The notes under the pieces: model-generated | What the model saw: the letters and a program-made list of their open reading frames with translations, nothing else | The model's database searches: none | What the model was told of the DNA's origin: nothing | Assembly: GCA_018261935.1 (NCBI GenBank) | Contig: JAGTRP010000027.1 | Location: forward strand, 1 to 45,705 | Direction: 5' to 3' | Length of the DNA: 45,705 nt | Source: Rhodocyclaceae bacterium | GTDB taxonomy: Bacteria; Pseudomonadota; Gammaproteobacteria; Burkholderiales; Rhodocyclaceae | Shown: positions 16,597 through 24,770 of the stretch, piece after piece | How positions within the stretch are numbered: the first letter of the stretch is position 1 | Layout: the number at the start of each line of letters is the position of its first letter | Made by a program: the position numbers and the translations under genes

Positions 16597-17541
16597 ATGC
16601 CCATCCCCCAGCAGCTGCGCCAGAGGCTGGCGCTGCCGGTCATCTGCGCCCCCATGTTCATCGTCTCCAACCCGGAGCTGGTCATCGCCCAGTGCCGGGG
16701 CGGCCTCATCGGCGCCTTCCCGGCCCTCAACGCCCGCCCCCAGGAAGAGCTGGAGATCTGGCTCGACCGCATCGAGACGGCCCTGGCCGGCGACCCGGCC
16801 GCCGCCCCCTTCGCGGTGAACCAGATCATCCACCAGTCCAACCAGCGCCTGGAGCAGGACATGGAGGTCTGCATCCGCCACCGGGTGCCCCTCATCATCA
16901 CCAGCCTGCGGGCTCCGACTGACATCGTGCCGGCGGTCCACGAGTACGGCGGCCTGGTCTTCCACGACGTCGTCAGCGTGCGCCACGCGGAGAAGGCCCT
17001 GGAGGCCGGGGTGGATGGCCTCATCCTGGTCTGCGCCGGGGCCGGCGGCCATGCCGGGACCTTGAGCCCCTTCGCCCTGGTGGCCGAGATCCGGCGCTTC
17101 TACGACGGCCCCATCGCCCTCTCCGGGGCCATCGCCAACGGCAGCGCGGTGCTGGCGGCTCAGGCCATGGGGGCGGATTTCGCCTACGTCGGCACCCGCT
17201 TCATCGCCACCCGGGAGGCCAACGCGGCGCAGAGCTACAAAGAGTGCATTGTCGAATCCAGCGCCCAGGACATCGTCTATACGCCGTACTTCACCGGCGT
17301 CCACGGCAACTACCTGAAGGCCAGCATCCGGGCCGCCGGGCTGGACCCGGACAACCTGCCGGCGCGGGACAAGACGGCCATGGATTTCGGCAACGGCGCC
17401 GCCAAGGCCTGGCGCGACATCTGGGGCGCCGGCCAGGGGGTGGGGGCCATCGCCGATGTGCCCGCCGCCGCCGAACTGATCGCCCGCATGAAAACGGAAT
17501 ACGCCGCGGCCAAGGCCGCCCTCTGCAGCAACGGCTTCTAA
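16597..17541 (+). CDS. nitronate monooxygenase / FabK-like FMN protein
   Basis: The product is 314 aa from the ATG at 16597 (AGGAGAAACC upstream). A longer frame beginning at 16549 inside fadD is unlikely. It is a TIM-barrel FMN enzyme of the nitronate monooxygenase/2-nitropropane dioxygenase family: PVICAPMFIVSNPELV at the N-terminus, CAGAGGHAGTLSPFALV as the phosphate- and FMN-binding loop containing the active-site His, and ALSGAIANGSAVLAAQAMGADFAYVGTRF. The family also includes the enoyl-ACP reductase FabK. In a beta-oxidation operon a role on enoyl-CoA-like substrates or in protection from nitronates are both possible. The sequence does not decide. Confidence 0.82.
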   Translation: MPIPQQLRQRLALPVICAPMFIVSNPELVIAQCRGGLIGAFPALNARPQEELEIWLDRIETALAGDPAAAPFAVNQIIHQSNQRLEQDMEVCIRHRVPLIITSLRAPTDIVPAVHEYGGLVFHDVVSVRHAEKALEAGVDGLILVCAGAGGHAGTLSPFALVAEIRRFYDGPIALSGAIANGSAVLAAQAMGADFAYVGTRFIATREANAAQSYKECIVESSAQDIVYTPYFTGVHGNYLKASIRAAGLDPDNLPARDKTAMDFGNGAAKAWRDIWGAGQGVGAIADVPAAAELIARMKTEYAAAKAALCSNGF

Positions 17542-17559
17542 CCCCAGGAGAACAAGACC

Positions 17560-19353
17560 ATGAGCGACTACATTGCCCCCATCAAAGACATGCGCTTCGC
17601 CATGACCGAGCTCGCCGGCCTGGCCGAGATCGGCCGCCTGCCGGGCTTCGAGGAGGCGACGCCGGACCTGGCCGACGCCGTCCTGGAAGAAGCCGCCCGC
17701 TTCGCCGGCGAGGTCCTGGCGCCCCTCAACCGGGTGGGCGACCGGGAGGGCAGCTGCCTTACCCCGGAGGGGGTCACCACTCCCAAAGGCTGGAAGGAGG
17801 CCTACCGCCAGTTCTGCGAGGCAGGCTGGAACGGCGTCTCCGCCCCCGGCCCCTACGGCGGTCAGGGGCTGCCGGAGACCATGGCCATCGCCGTCAAGGA
17901 AATGGCGAGTTCCGCCAACCTGTCCTTCTCCCTCGGGCCGCTCCTCACCGCCGGCGCCGTCGAGGCGCTCCTGATCTGCGCCAGCGACGAGCTCAAGGCC
18001 ACCTACCTGGAAAAGATGATCAGCGGCGAGTGGACGGGCACCATGAACCTCACCGAGCCCCAGGCCGGCTCCGACCTGGCCCTCATCCGCACCCGGGCCG
18101 AGCCCCGGGCCGACGGCAGCTACCGCATTTTCGGCCAGAAGATCTTCATCACCTACGGCGACCACGACATGACGGGCAACATCGTCCATCTCGTGCTGGC
18201 GCGCCTTCCCGACGCCCCCGCCGGGGTGAAGGGCATTTCCCTCTTCGTGGTCCCCAAATTCCTGGTCAATCCCGACGGCTCCCTCGGCGAGCGCAACGAC
18301 GTCCGCTGCGTCTCCCTGGAGCACAAGCTCGGCATCCACGCCAGCCCGACCTGCGTCATGGCCTACGGCGACCACGGGGGAGCAGCCGGCCACCTGGTGG
18401 GCGAGCCCAACCGGGGCCTGGAGTACATGTTCATCATGATGAACGCCGCCCGCCTGGCGGTGGGCCTCCAGGGCGTGGCCCTGGGCGAGCGGGCCTACCA
18501 GCAGGCCCTGGCCTACGCCCGGGAACGGAAGCAGGGCCGGGACGCGGTGACCGGCGAAGCCCTGGTCACCCTCGACCGCCACCCGGATATCCGCCGCATG
18601 CTCATGCTCATGAAGAGCCGGGTGGAGGCCTGCCGGGCTCTGGCCTACGTCACCGCCGGCCTCATCGACCGGGCCCATGCCGCCCCCGACGCCGGCGAGC
18701 GGGCCCGGCAGCTGGCCCTGGCGGAATTCCTCATCCCCATCGTCAAGGGCGGCGCTACGGAGATGGGCGTCGAGGTCACCTCCCTGGGCATCCAGATCCA
18801 CGGCGGCATGGGCTACATCGAGGAGACCGGCGCCGCCCAGCATTTCCGCGACGCCCGCATCACCACCATCTACGAGGGCACCACCGGCATCCAGGCCAAC
18901 GACCTGGTGTTCAGGAAGCTGATGCGGGACCAGGGCGCCACCGCCAAGATCCTCTTCGGCCAGGTGGCCGACACGGTCCAGCGCCTGATCGCCGCCGAGC
19001 AGCCGGAACTGAAGGCCGTCGGCCAGCGCCTGGGGGCTGCCCTGGACGCCTGGGTGAAGGCCACCGAATGGCTGGGCGCCACCGTCAAGGATGACCTGGC
19101 CGCGATCCTGGCCGCCGCCGTGCCCTATCTCAACCTCGCGGTGGTGGTCTGCGGCGGCTGGCAGATGGGCCGGGCCGCCCTGGCGGCCGCTGGCCGGCTG
19201 GCGGCGGGGGAGGGGGATGGCCGCTTCTACGAGGGCAAGATCGCCACCGCCCGCTTCTACGCCGACCAGCTGCTGCCCCAGGCCCGGGCCTGGGGCGAGA
19301 CCGTGCGGGCCGGCAACGCCGCCCTGGCAGCGGTTGCCGACGACATGCTCTGA
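17560..19353 (+). CDS. acyl-CoA dehydrogenase (second, soluble large type)
   Basis: This 597-aa FAD-dependent acyl-CoA dehydrogenase has the extra C-terminal domain seen in the DmdC-like group. N-domain residues are about 40-160, with the middle domain starting at TMNLTEPQAGSDLALIRT. The C-domain contains GIQIHGGMGYIEETGAAQ and IYEGTTGIQANDLVFRK, where the Glu of IYEGTTG is the usual catalytic-base position. The last 110 residues are helical. It has no membrane segment, unlike FadE at 3041. It closes the fad operon, 18 bases after the flavoprotein gene, with AGGAGAACAAGACC before the ATG. Its chain-length preference cannot be read from sequence. DmdC itself acts on methylmercaptopropionyl-CoA, but here fatty acyl-CoAs are more likely. 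Confidence 0.9.
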   Translation: MSDYIAPIKDMRFAMTELAGLAEIGRLPGFEEATPDLADAVLEEAARFAGEVLAPLNRVGDREGSCLTPEGVTTPKGWKEAYRQFCEAGWNGVSAPGPYGGQGLPETMAIAVKEMASSANLSFSLGPLLTAGAVEALLICASDELKATYLEKMISGEWTGTMNLTEPQAGSDLALIRTRAEPRADGSYRIFGQKIFITYGDHDMTGNIVHLVLARLPDAPAGVKGISLFVVPKFLVNPDGSLGERNDVRCVSLEHKLGIHASPTCVMAYGDHGGAAGHLVGEPNRGLEYMFIMMNAARLAVGLQGVALGERAYQQALAYARERKQGRDAVTGEALVTLDRHPDIRRMLMLMKSRVEACRALAYVTAGLIDRAHAAPDAGERARQLALAEFLIPIVKGGATEMGVEVTSLGIQIHGGMGYIEETGAAQHFRDARITTIYEGTTGIQANDLVFRKLMRDQGATAKILFGQVADTVQRLIAAEQPELKAVGQRLGAALDAWVKATEWLGATVKDDLAAILAAAVPYLNLAVVVCGGWQMGRAALAAAGRLAAGEGDGRFYEGKIATARFYADQLLPQARAWGETVRAGNAALAAVADDML

Positions 19354-19368
19354 CCGCGCTTAACAAGG

Positions 19369-19396
19369 AAAAACCCTCCGGCGCAGACCGGAGGGT
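19369..19396 (-). terminator. rho-independent terminator of the 19522-19926 gene
   Basis: ACCCTCCGG and CCGGAGGGT form a 9-bp stem with a 6-base loop. On the minus strand the stem is followed by TTTTTCC, a proper terminator for the minus-strand gene to its right. The stem may also slow transcription coming from the fad operon, but there is no T run on the plus side. Confidence 0.7.
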
Positions 19397-19455
19397 GGGG
19401 CGTTCGAGCAGCCGGGCGAGGACTGTTTGAGGGCCGCAGGCCCGAGTTCCGCAGC

Positions 19456-19479
19456 CCGGCGGAGCGAATGCCCCGCCCG
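19456..19479. repeat. short intergenic repeat, copy 1
   Basis: A 24-base sequence centred on GGAGCGAATGCCCCGCCC is present here and again, identical over all 24 bases, at 42704-42727. Both copies are in intergenic DNA next to gene ends. It may be part of a dispersed genomic repeat family, but only two copies can be seen in this window. Confidence 0.6.
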
Positions 19480-19521
19480 ACGCGAAGGGAAGGGGCTACA
19501 GCACTTCGCCCCTATTCCTGC

Positions 19522-19926
19522 TCACGCCGTATCCCAGTGCATCGTCACCTGCCGGTGCTGCCCCTTGGCAATGTGCACTTTGCGGGTCTGGGTCTGGTCC
19601 CCCAGGGTCGCCTGTACGGTGTAGGAGCCCGGCGGCAGGTTCACCAGGACCATCGGCCCGTCGGAAAGTGCCGACAGCACCTCCTCGCCGTTGGACTTCT
19701 TGACGTCCACCTTCACGTCGGAGACGAACTTCCCGCCCGTGTCGGTGAAAGTCATGGCCAGGCTGTAGTCCTGAGCCGCAGCCCTCACGTCCTGGGCTTC
19801 CTCCTTGCCGACGCCGCCGCTCAGGTAGTCGATGCCGTCGATGTTGCGATCGTCCAGGGCTGACGCCAGGGGGCTGACGACAGAGGACAGGGCCAGTGCG
19901 GCCGCCAGTAGAGCGCGATTGATCAT
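19522..19926 (-). CDS. small exported protein with carboxypeptidase-regulatory-like (Ig-type) fold
   Basis: The product is 134 aa. A signal peptide (MINRALLAAALALSSVVSPLASA) is followed by a compact beta-rich domain: AMTFTDTGGKFVSDVKVDVK, then GPMVLVNLPPGSYTVQATL, with the typical NLPPGSYTV turn of carboxypeptidase-regulatory-like and Cna-B-like domains. It is expected to be periplasmic. Of two adjacent ATGs, the second (19926) has the better spacing from GGAGGT. The open frame extends further upstream but lacks a ribosome site. It is a single-gene transcript with its own terminator at 19369-19396. Its function is unknown. Confidence 0.72.
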   Translation of the reverse strand: MINRALLAAALALSSVVSPLASALDDRNIDGIDYLSGGVGKEEAQDVRAAAQDYSLAMTFTDTGGKFVSDVKVDVKKSNGEEVLSALSDGPMVLVNLPPGSYTVQATLGDQTQTRKVHIAKGQHRQVTMHWDTA

Positions 19927-20114
19927 CATGACCTCCAAGATCTTCTCCAGCCGGCACCGCCAATAATTTTGCAATCGCCGTGCCCAGGGCAGGGCGGTAA
20001 AACTTACCGGCGGTTCTGTACAAGCTGCCCACCCGGAGGTCTTTCCGGGCCCGGGGTAGCAGGCACCGGGCTTGCCCCTGGCAGCTGGCAATCGTCGCCG
20101 CCTTCCGTTTCCCC

Positions 20115-20581
20115 ATGGTCCACCTGTCGGCCTTCAACACCCCCAGTTCGACTGGGCCAGGAACCGCATGGGCCGGCGCCCCCAGCCCCTGGGGAAGATC
20201 TTCCAGCCGGAGGTGGCGGCCCGGGGCATCTACTGGGCGGCCCGGCACCGCCGCCGGGAGCTGTGGGTGGGCTTCCCGGCGGTGGAGGCCATCCTGGGCA
20301 CCCGGGTTATCCCCGGCATCCTCGACCGGGAGCTGGCCCATCGGGCTTACGGCGGGCAGCTTACCGACGAGCCCGACCCGCCGGGCCGGCCGGACAACCT
20401 CTACCAGCCGGTGCCCGGGGACCATGGCGCCCACGGCCGCTTCGACGGCCGGGCCACCGGCTTCAGCTGGGAACTGCCCCTGGTGACCCGGCCCTGGGCC
20501 CTGGCCGCCGCCGTCCTCCTGCCCCTGGTGGCGGTGGGGATGTGGCTGGCCGGCCCCCGGCGGGGCAGACCCGTGGCATAG
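20115..20581 (+). pseudogene. short-chain dehydrogenase/reductase C-terminal remnant, frameshifted
   Basis: The stretch encodes the C-terminal third of an SDR-family oxidoreductase. MVHLSAFNTP is in one frame; then, after an apparent one-base loss near 20152 (CACCCCCAG), QFDWARNRMGRRPQPL, PEVAARGIYWAA and NLYQPVPGDHGAHGRFDGRA follow in the next frame. The last part is a hydrophobic helix, as in longer members of that SDR group. The N-terminal Rossmann fold with the cofactor motif and the catalytic Tyr-x-x-x-Lys is absent, and the DNA upstream belongs to the divergent small gene's leader. It is a truncated, frameshifted relic. Confidence 0.75.
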
Positions 20582-20682
20582 TGCGGTAATATTCCGGCGA
20601 CAACAGCGGCCGCAGGCGCCGCGGCACCCGGGGCTTCGGCCGGGGCGATGGATGATGGACATCCGCAGGGGGGCGGGAAACA

Positions 20683-23295
20683 TTGAATCGCTTTCGAGAA
20701 CAGGGGATTGCATTGCTAGGCAGCTATCCGCGCTCCATCCGCGGCCGCCTGGTTGCGCTCACCGTCGCCCTGTTCGTGCTTTTCATCTGGACCCTGGTCT
20801 ATGTGTCCGTCACCGTGGTCCAGGACGACTTCGACGACCTGCTCCTCGACCAGCAGTTCGCCGCGGTCGAACAGGTGGCCGCGGACCTGGAAAACAAGCT
20901 GGACGAACGCCTCACACTACTTTCCCAGGCCGCCGGTATCCTTCCTTCCGACCTCCGCCCCGAGGCCCTCGACGGTTTCCTGGTCGAAAGATTCGGCCTG
21001 CATTTCCTTTTTCCCGCCGGCATTGCCGTCATCGGGCTGGACGGGGTGGCCATTGCCGATTATCCGGTGACGCCGGGGCGCCGGGGGACCTTCTTCGGCG
21101 ACCGGGACTACTTTCGCCGGGTGGTGGAGACCGGCAAGCCCCACATCGATAAGCCGGTGCTCGGCCGGGCTCTGCAGCGCCCGGTGCTGACCATCGGCAT
21201 GCCGGTATTCGATTCCGCCGGCAAGCTGCGGGCGGTCCTGACCGGCATCACCGACCTGGGTGCCCGCAATTTCCTCGGCAACCTCACCGACCCGGCCCGT
21301 TTCCGCGCTGGGCTAGGGGAATTTTTCGTGGTCTCCCGCCACGACCGGATCATCGTGGCCGCCTCCGACCGGAGCCGGGTGCTGACCAAGGCCCCGGAAC
21401 CCGGGGCCAACGCCACCACGGACCGGTTCCTGGCGGGCTTCGAAGGATCGGCCTTCGGGGTCAGCTCCCGCGGCATCGCCAGGCTCTATTCCGCCAAGCA
21501 GATTCCCACCGCTGACTGGGTCGTCTTCGCCGCCCTTTCCCTGGACGTGGCCCGCCGGCCCATGGCGCTGATGAAGCGCTATGTCTATGGGGCTGCCGCT
21601 GCCATCACCCTCCTGGCGGTCTTCGTCCTGTGGGCCGTGACCCGCCGCATGCTCGCCCCCCTGGAGAATGCCAGCGCCAGCCTGCGCCGGATGTCGGCGG
21701 GGGAGCAGCCCCTGGCCCCTCTGCCGGTGACGGCGGAGGACGAGGTGGGAGAGCTGATCGGCAACTTCAACCGCCTGCTGGCGGAGCGCCAGCGCTACGA
21801 GGCCGCCCTGGCGGACAGCGAGCAACGCTTCCGCCTCCTGGTGGAAAGCTCCCCGGACGCCATCTTTGTGCAGACGGGAGGCTGCTACGCCTATGTCAAT
21901 GAGGCGACGGTGCGCCTCCTCGGCGCTGACTCCAAGGCGCAGATCCTGGGAACGCCCTGCATCGACCGGGTGCACCCGGAAAGCCGGACGGAGGTGGCGG
22001 AGCGCATCCGGCGGATCAATGCCACCCGGGCGGACAGCCCCCCGCTGGAGGAGAAATATGTGCGCCTGGATGGCTCGGAAGTCGCGGTCGAAGTGTCGGC
22101 GGTGCCCTTCAGCTTCGGGGGCGAGGAAGGCGCCCTGGTCTTCGTGCGGAACATCACCGAAAGGAAGCGGGGGGAGCAGGCCCTCAAGTCCCTGAACCGG
22201 GACTTCGTCAGCCTGCTGGAAAACACCTCCGACTTCATCTACTTCAAGGACCGGGACAGCCGCTACCGCTTCTGCAGCCAGCCCCTGGCCAGGAGCTGCG
22301 GCCGCCACGACTGGCGGGAGCTGATCGGGAAGGACGAACGGGAAATCATCGCCCCGGACATGGCCCGCATCTACCACGAGGAGGATCAGCAGGTCTTCCG
22401 GGAGGGCCAGCCCCTCATCGACAGGATCAGCCCCTACTGCGACGAAAACGGCAATGCCGGTTGGCTGAGCACCAGCAAGTGGCCGGTATTCGATGACGAC
22501 GGCACTTCGGTGGTGGGGGTGTTCGGCATCAGCCGGGTGATCACGGAACGGGTGCAGGCCGATGCCAAGCTGGTGGCCATCAACAAGGAGCTCCAGGCCT
22601 TCACCTATGCCGCTTCCCATGACATCAAGGCGCCCCTGGGACGGATCAACGCCTTCAGCTCCCTTCTGGAGCAGAAGTACCGTGAGCGCCTGGAGGGCGA
22701 TGGGCTGCTGTTCCTCGACCTCATCCAGCGTAACGCCAAGCGCCTGATCGCCCTGGTGGACGACCTGCTGGCCCACGCCGAGATCGAGCAGAAGATTCTC
22801 GCCCTCCAGCCCCTGAACCTGCGGGAGACGGTGGAATGCATCGTCAAGGAGTACGGGGAGGAGATCCGCCAGGGGAAGGTCGAGGTGCGGCTCGACCTGC
22901 CGGAGATCACGGTCCAGGCCCATCCCCACGGGCTGGCCCAGGTGCTGCGCAACCTGCTGGAGAATGCCCTCAAGTATTCGGCCCCGGTGGCGGCACCGGT
23001 GATCCAGATCGGCGCCTGGGTGGAGGAGGGCCGCTGCCACCTGTGGGTGAGGGATAACGGCATCGGCTTCGACATGGCCTACCGGGAGCGGATCTTCGAA
23101 GTCTTCCGGCGGCTGCATACCTACGAGGAATTCCCCGGCAGCGGCATCGGCCTCGCCCTGGTGAGGAAGGCCATGGAGCGCATGAACGGCCGGGTGTGGG
23201 CCGAAGGCGAGCCGGGCAAGGGTGCCACCTTCCATCTGGAGTTGCATGGAAGGATGAGTCAGGGTGCCGAGGCGTCTGCCGTAGAGGCGGTTTGA
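20683..23295 (+). CDS. orphan sensor histidine kinase, Cache-HAMP-PAS-PAS
   Basis: This is an 870-residue inner-membrane sensor kinase. Membrane helix 1 is at about 20-44. A periplasmic dCache-like sensor spans about 45-290 (RDYFRRVVETGKPHIDKPVLG, then TIGMPVFDSAGKLRAVLTG). Membrane helix 2 is at about 303-323, followed by a HAMP-like segment (to about 375), PAS domains at about 378-495 and 505-625, the HisKA domain with phospho-acceptor His646 in AASHDIKAPLGRINAF, and an HATPase with N box NLLENALKYS, G1 RDNGIGFD and G2 GSGIGLALV. The start is TTG at 20683, because an in-frame stop lies shortly upstream and no ATG is near. There is no response regulator next to it. Its sensor domain resembles that of the diguanylate cyclase at 40322. 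Confidence 0.88.
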   Translation: MNRFREQGIALLGSYPRSIRGRLVALTVALFVLFIWTLVYVSVTVVQDDFDDLLLDQQFAAVEQVAADLENKLDERLTLLSQAAGILPSDLRPEALDGFLVERFGLHFLFPAGIAVIGLDGVAIADYPVTPGRRGTFFGDRDYFRRVVETGKPHIDKPVLGRALQRPVLTIGMPVFDSAGKLRAVLTGITDLGARNFLGNLTDPARFRAGLGEFFVVSRHDRIIVAASDRSRVLTKAPEPGANATTDRFLAGFEGSAFGVSSRGIARLYSAKQIPTADWVVFAALSLDVARRPMALMKRYVYGAAAAITLLAVFVLWAVTRRMLAPLENASASLRRMSAGEQPLAPLPVTAEDEVGELIGNFNRLLAERQRYEAALADSEQRFRLLVESSPDAIFVQTGGCYAYVNEATVRLLGADSKAQILGTPCIDRVHPESRTEVAERIRRINATRADSPPLEEKYVRLDGSEVAVEVSAVPFSFGGEEGALVFVRNITERKRGEQALKSLNRDFVSLLENTSDFIYFKDRDSRYRFCSQPLARSCGRHDWRELIGKDEREIIAPDMARIYHEEDQQVFREGQPLIDRISPYCDENGNAGWLSTSKWPVFDDDGTSVVGVFGISRVITERVQADAKLVAINKELQAFTYAASHDIKAPLGRINAFSSLLEQKYRERLEGDGLLFLDLIQRNAKRLIALVDDLLAHAEIEQKILALQPLNLRETVECIVKEYGEEIRQGKVEVRLDLPEITVQAHPHGLAQVLRNLLENALKYSAPVAAPVIQIGAWVEEGRCHLWVRDNGIGFDMAYRERIFEVFRRLHTYEEFPGSGIGLALVRKAMERMNGRVWAEGEPGKGATFHLELHGRMSQGAEASAVEAV

Positions 23296-23328
23296 TACGC
23301 AGCGGATTTGTGCCCGCAATATCCGGCC

Positions 23329-24603
23329 TCAGGTGGCGACGATCATCCCCACCACCGCCGTCGCCATGACGGCCGTTGCCAGCCAGCCGAGGATGCGGTG
23401 CCATCGCGATAGCGTGAAATCCCCGAGGACATCGCGTCTTGACCCCAGCCACATCATCACCGCCATGATGGGGACGGCGATGACGCCATTGACGACGGCG
23501 CTCCACACCAGCGCCCGGATGGGGTCGAGGGAAGTGAAGTCGATGCCGGTGCCGATCACCGTCGAGGCGGCGACCACCCCGAAGAAGCCCTTGGCCTCCA
23601 TCACGTCGTGGTCGAATCCCGAGCGCCACTCGAAGGCGTCGGCGACGGCGTAGCCGGCCGATCCGGCCAGGACGGGCACGGCCAGCATGCCGGTGCCGAT
23701 GATGCCGAGGGCGAAAAGCGCGAAGGTGAAATCTCCGCCCAGGGGGCGCAGGGCTTCCGCCGCCTGGGCGGTGGTCCGGACGTCGGTGATGCCGTTCTGG
23801 TTGAGGACGATGGCGGTGGTGAGCATGACGCAGAAGGCGATGCCGTTGGAAAAGAGCATCCCGACCACCGTATCGAGCTTGATCCGGTAAAGGTGTTCCC
23901 CGACGAAGGCGGCCTGCTGGGCCAGGTGGATGTCGGCGCCGAATTCGAGATCGATCTGCCGCCGCTGCTCGGCCTCCTGGGCGGCCTGCCAGAAGAACAG
24001 GTAGGGGCTGATGGTGGTGCCCAATACGGCGACCACCATGGTCCAGTAGCCGCTGCTGGCCTCGAAATCGGGAACCAGCGTCCCGAACAGGACCCGCTCC
24101 CAATCGACATGCAGCATGAACACGATGGCAACGTAGGAGAGCAGGGCCAGGGTCAGCCACTTCAGGACCCTGACCATGGCCTCGTAGTTGAGCCGCAGGG
24201 GAAGCACCGTGCACAGCACTCCGAACACCAGGGCGTGCCCGTGCTGCGGACCGCCGACGATCAATTGCAGCGCCTCGCCCATGGCGGCGATATCGGCGGC
24301 GATGTTCAGGGTGTTGGCAAAGAGAAGGAGCGCCACCAGGCTGGCGGTCATCCATCCGGGCAGCAGCCGCCGTATGTTCGCGGCCAGCCCCCGGCCGGTG
24401 AACCACCCGATGCGGGCACTGGCCATCTGGATGCTCACCATGAGGGGCGTCGTGAGGGCGAGGGTCCAGAGGAGGCCGGCCCCGAACTGGGCGCCGGCCT
24501 GGGAGTAGGTGGCGAGCCCGCTCGGATCGTCATCGGCGGCGCCGGTGATCAATCCCGGGCCCAGGCGGGTGGCGAATCTGCGGGCGTGGTGCAGGAGCAG
24601 CAT
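23329..24603 (-). CDS. NRAMP-related divalent cation transporter with altered metal-site motifs
   Basis: The product is a 424-aa polytopic inner-membrane protein with about 11 helices, of the NRAMP superfamily. The first helix carries ADDDPSGLATYSQAGAQFG where MntH/NRAMP proteins have DPGN. The sixth has VLGTTISPYLFFWQA where they have a MPHN-type motif. The metal-coordinating Asn and Met are thus replaced (Ser and Ser/Tyr). This variant is common among bacterial NRAMP-related proteins and its substrate is uncertain. Selectivity may differ from Mn2+/Fe2+. The ATG at 24603 has a GGAGGC-like ribosome site. It is transcribed divergently from the MFS gene at 24771 and convergently with the histidine kinase gene. 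Confidence 0.85.
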   Translation of the reverse strand: MLLLHHARRFATRLGPGLITGAADDDPSGLATYSQAGAQFGAGLLWTLALTTPLMVSIQMASARIGWFTGRGLAANIRRLLPGWMTASLVALLLFANTLNIAADIAAMGEALQLIVGGPQHGHALVFGVLCTVLPLRLNYEAMVRVLKWLTLALLSYVAIVFMLHVDWERVLFGTLVPDFEASSGYWTMVVAVLGTTISPYLFFWQAAQEAEQRRQIDLEFGADIHLAQQAAFVGEHLYRIKLDTVVGMLFSNGIAFCVMLTTAIVLNQNGITDVRTTAQAAEALRPLGGDFTFALFALGIIGTGMLAVPVLAGSAGYAVADAFEWRSGFDHDVMEAKGFFGVVAASTVIGTGIDFTSLDPIRALVWSAVVNGVIAVPIMAVMMWLGSRRDVLGDFTLSRWHRILGWLATAVMATAVVGMIVAT

Positions 24604-24770
24604 CGGCAGGCGCCTCCGGATGGGCTACGGCATGGGGGAAGACCACTACCGGCTGTGACGGGCTCCGCCGGCAAACGTTCGGGGAAGCCGCCGGCTGCCT
24701 TGCCAGGACCCGGGCCCCTGGGAACATGTAAGATGGATTCCGCTTCCATAACCCCCTCGGCAATCACGGA

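Noticed and set aside
20652-21152. Plus-strand frame of 166 codons overlapping the start of the histidine kinase
   Set aside because: Its composition is Arg/Pro/Gly-rich frame-shadow type. The kinase frame encodes a proper membrane helix and Cache domain.
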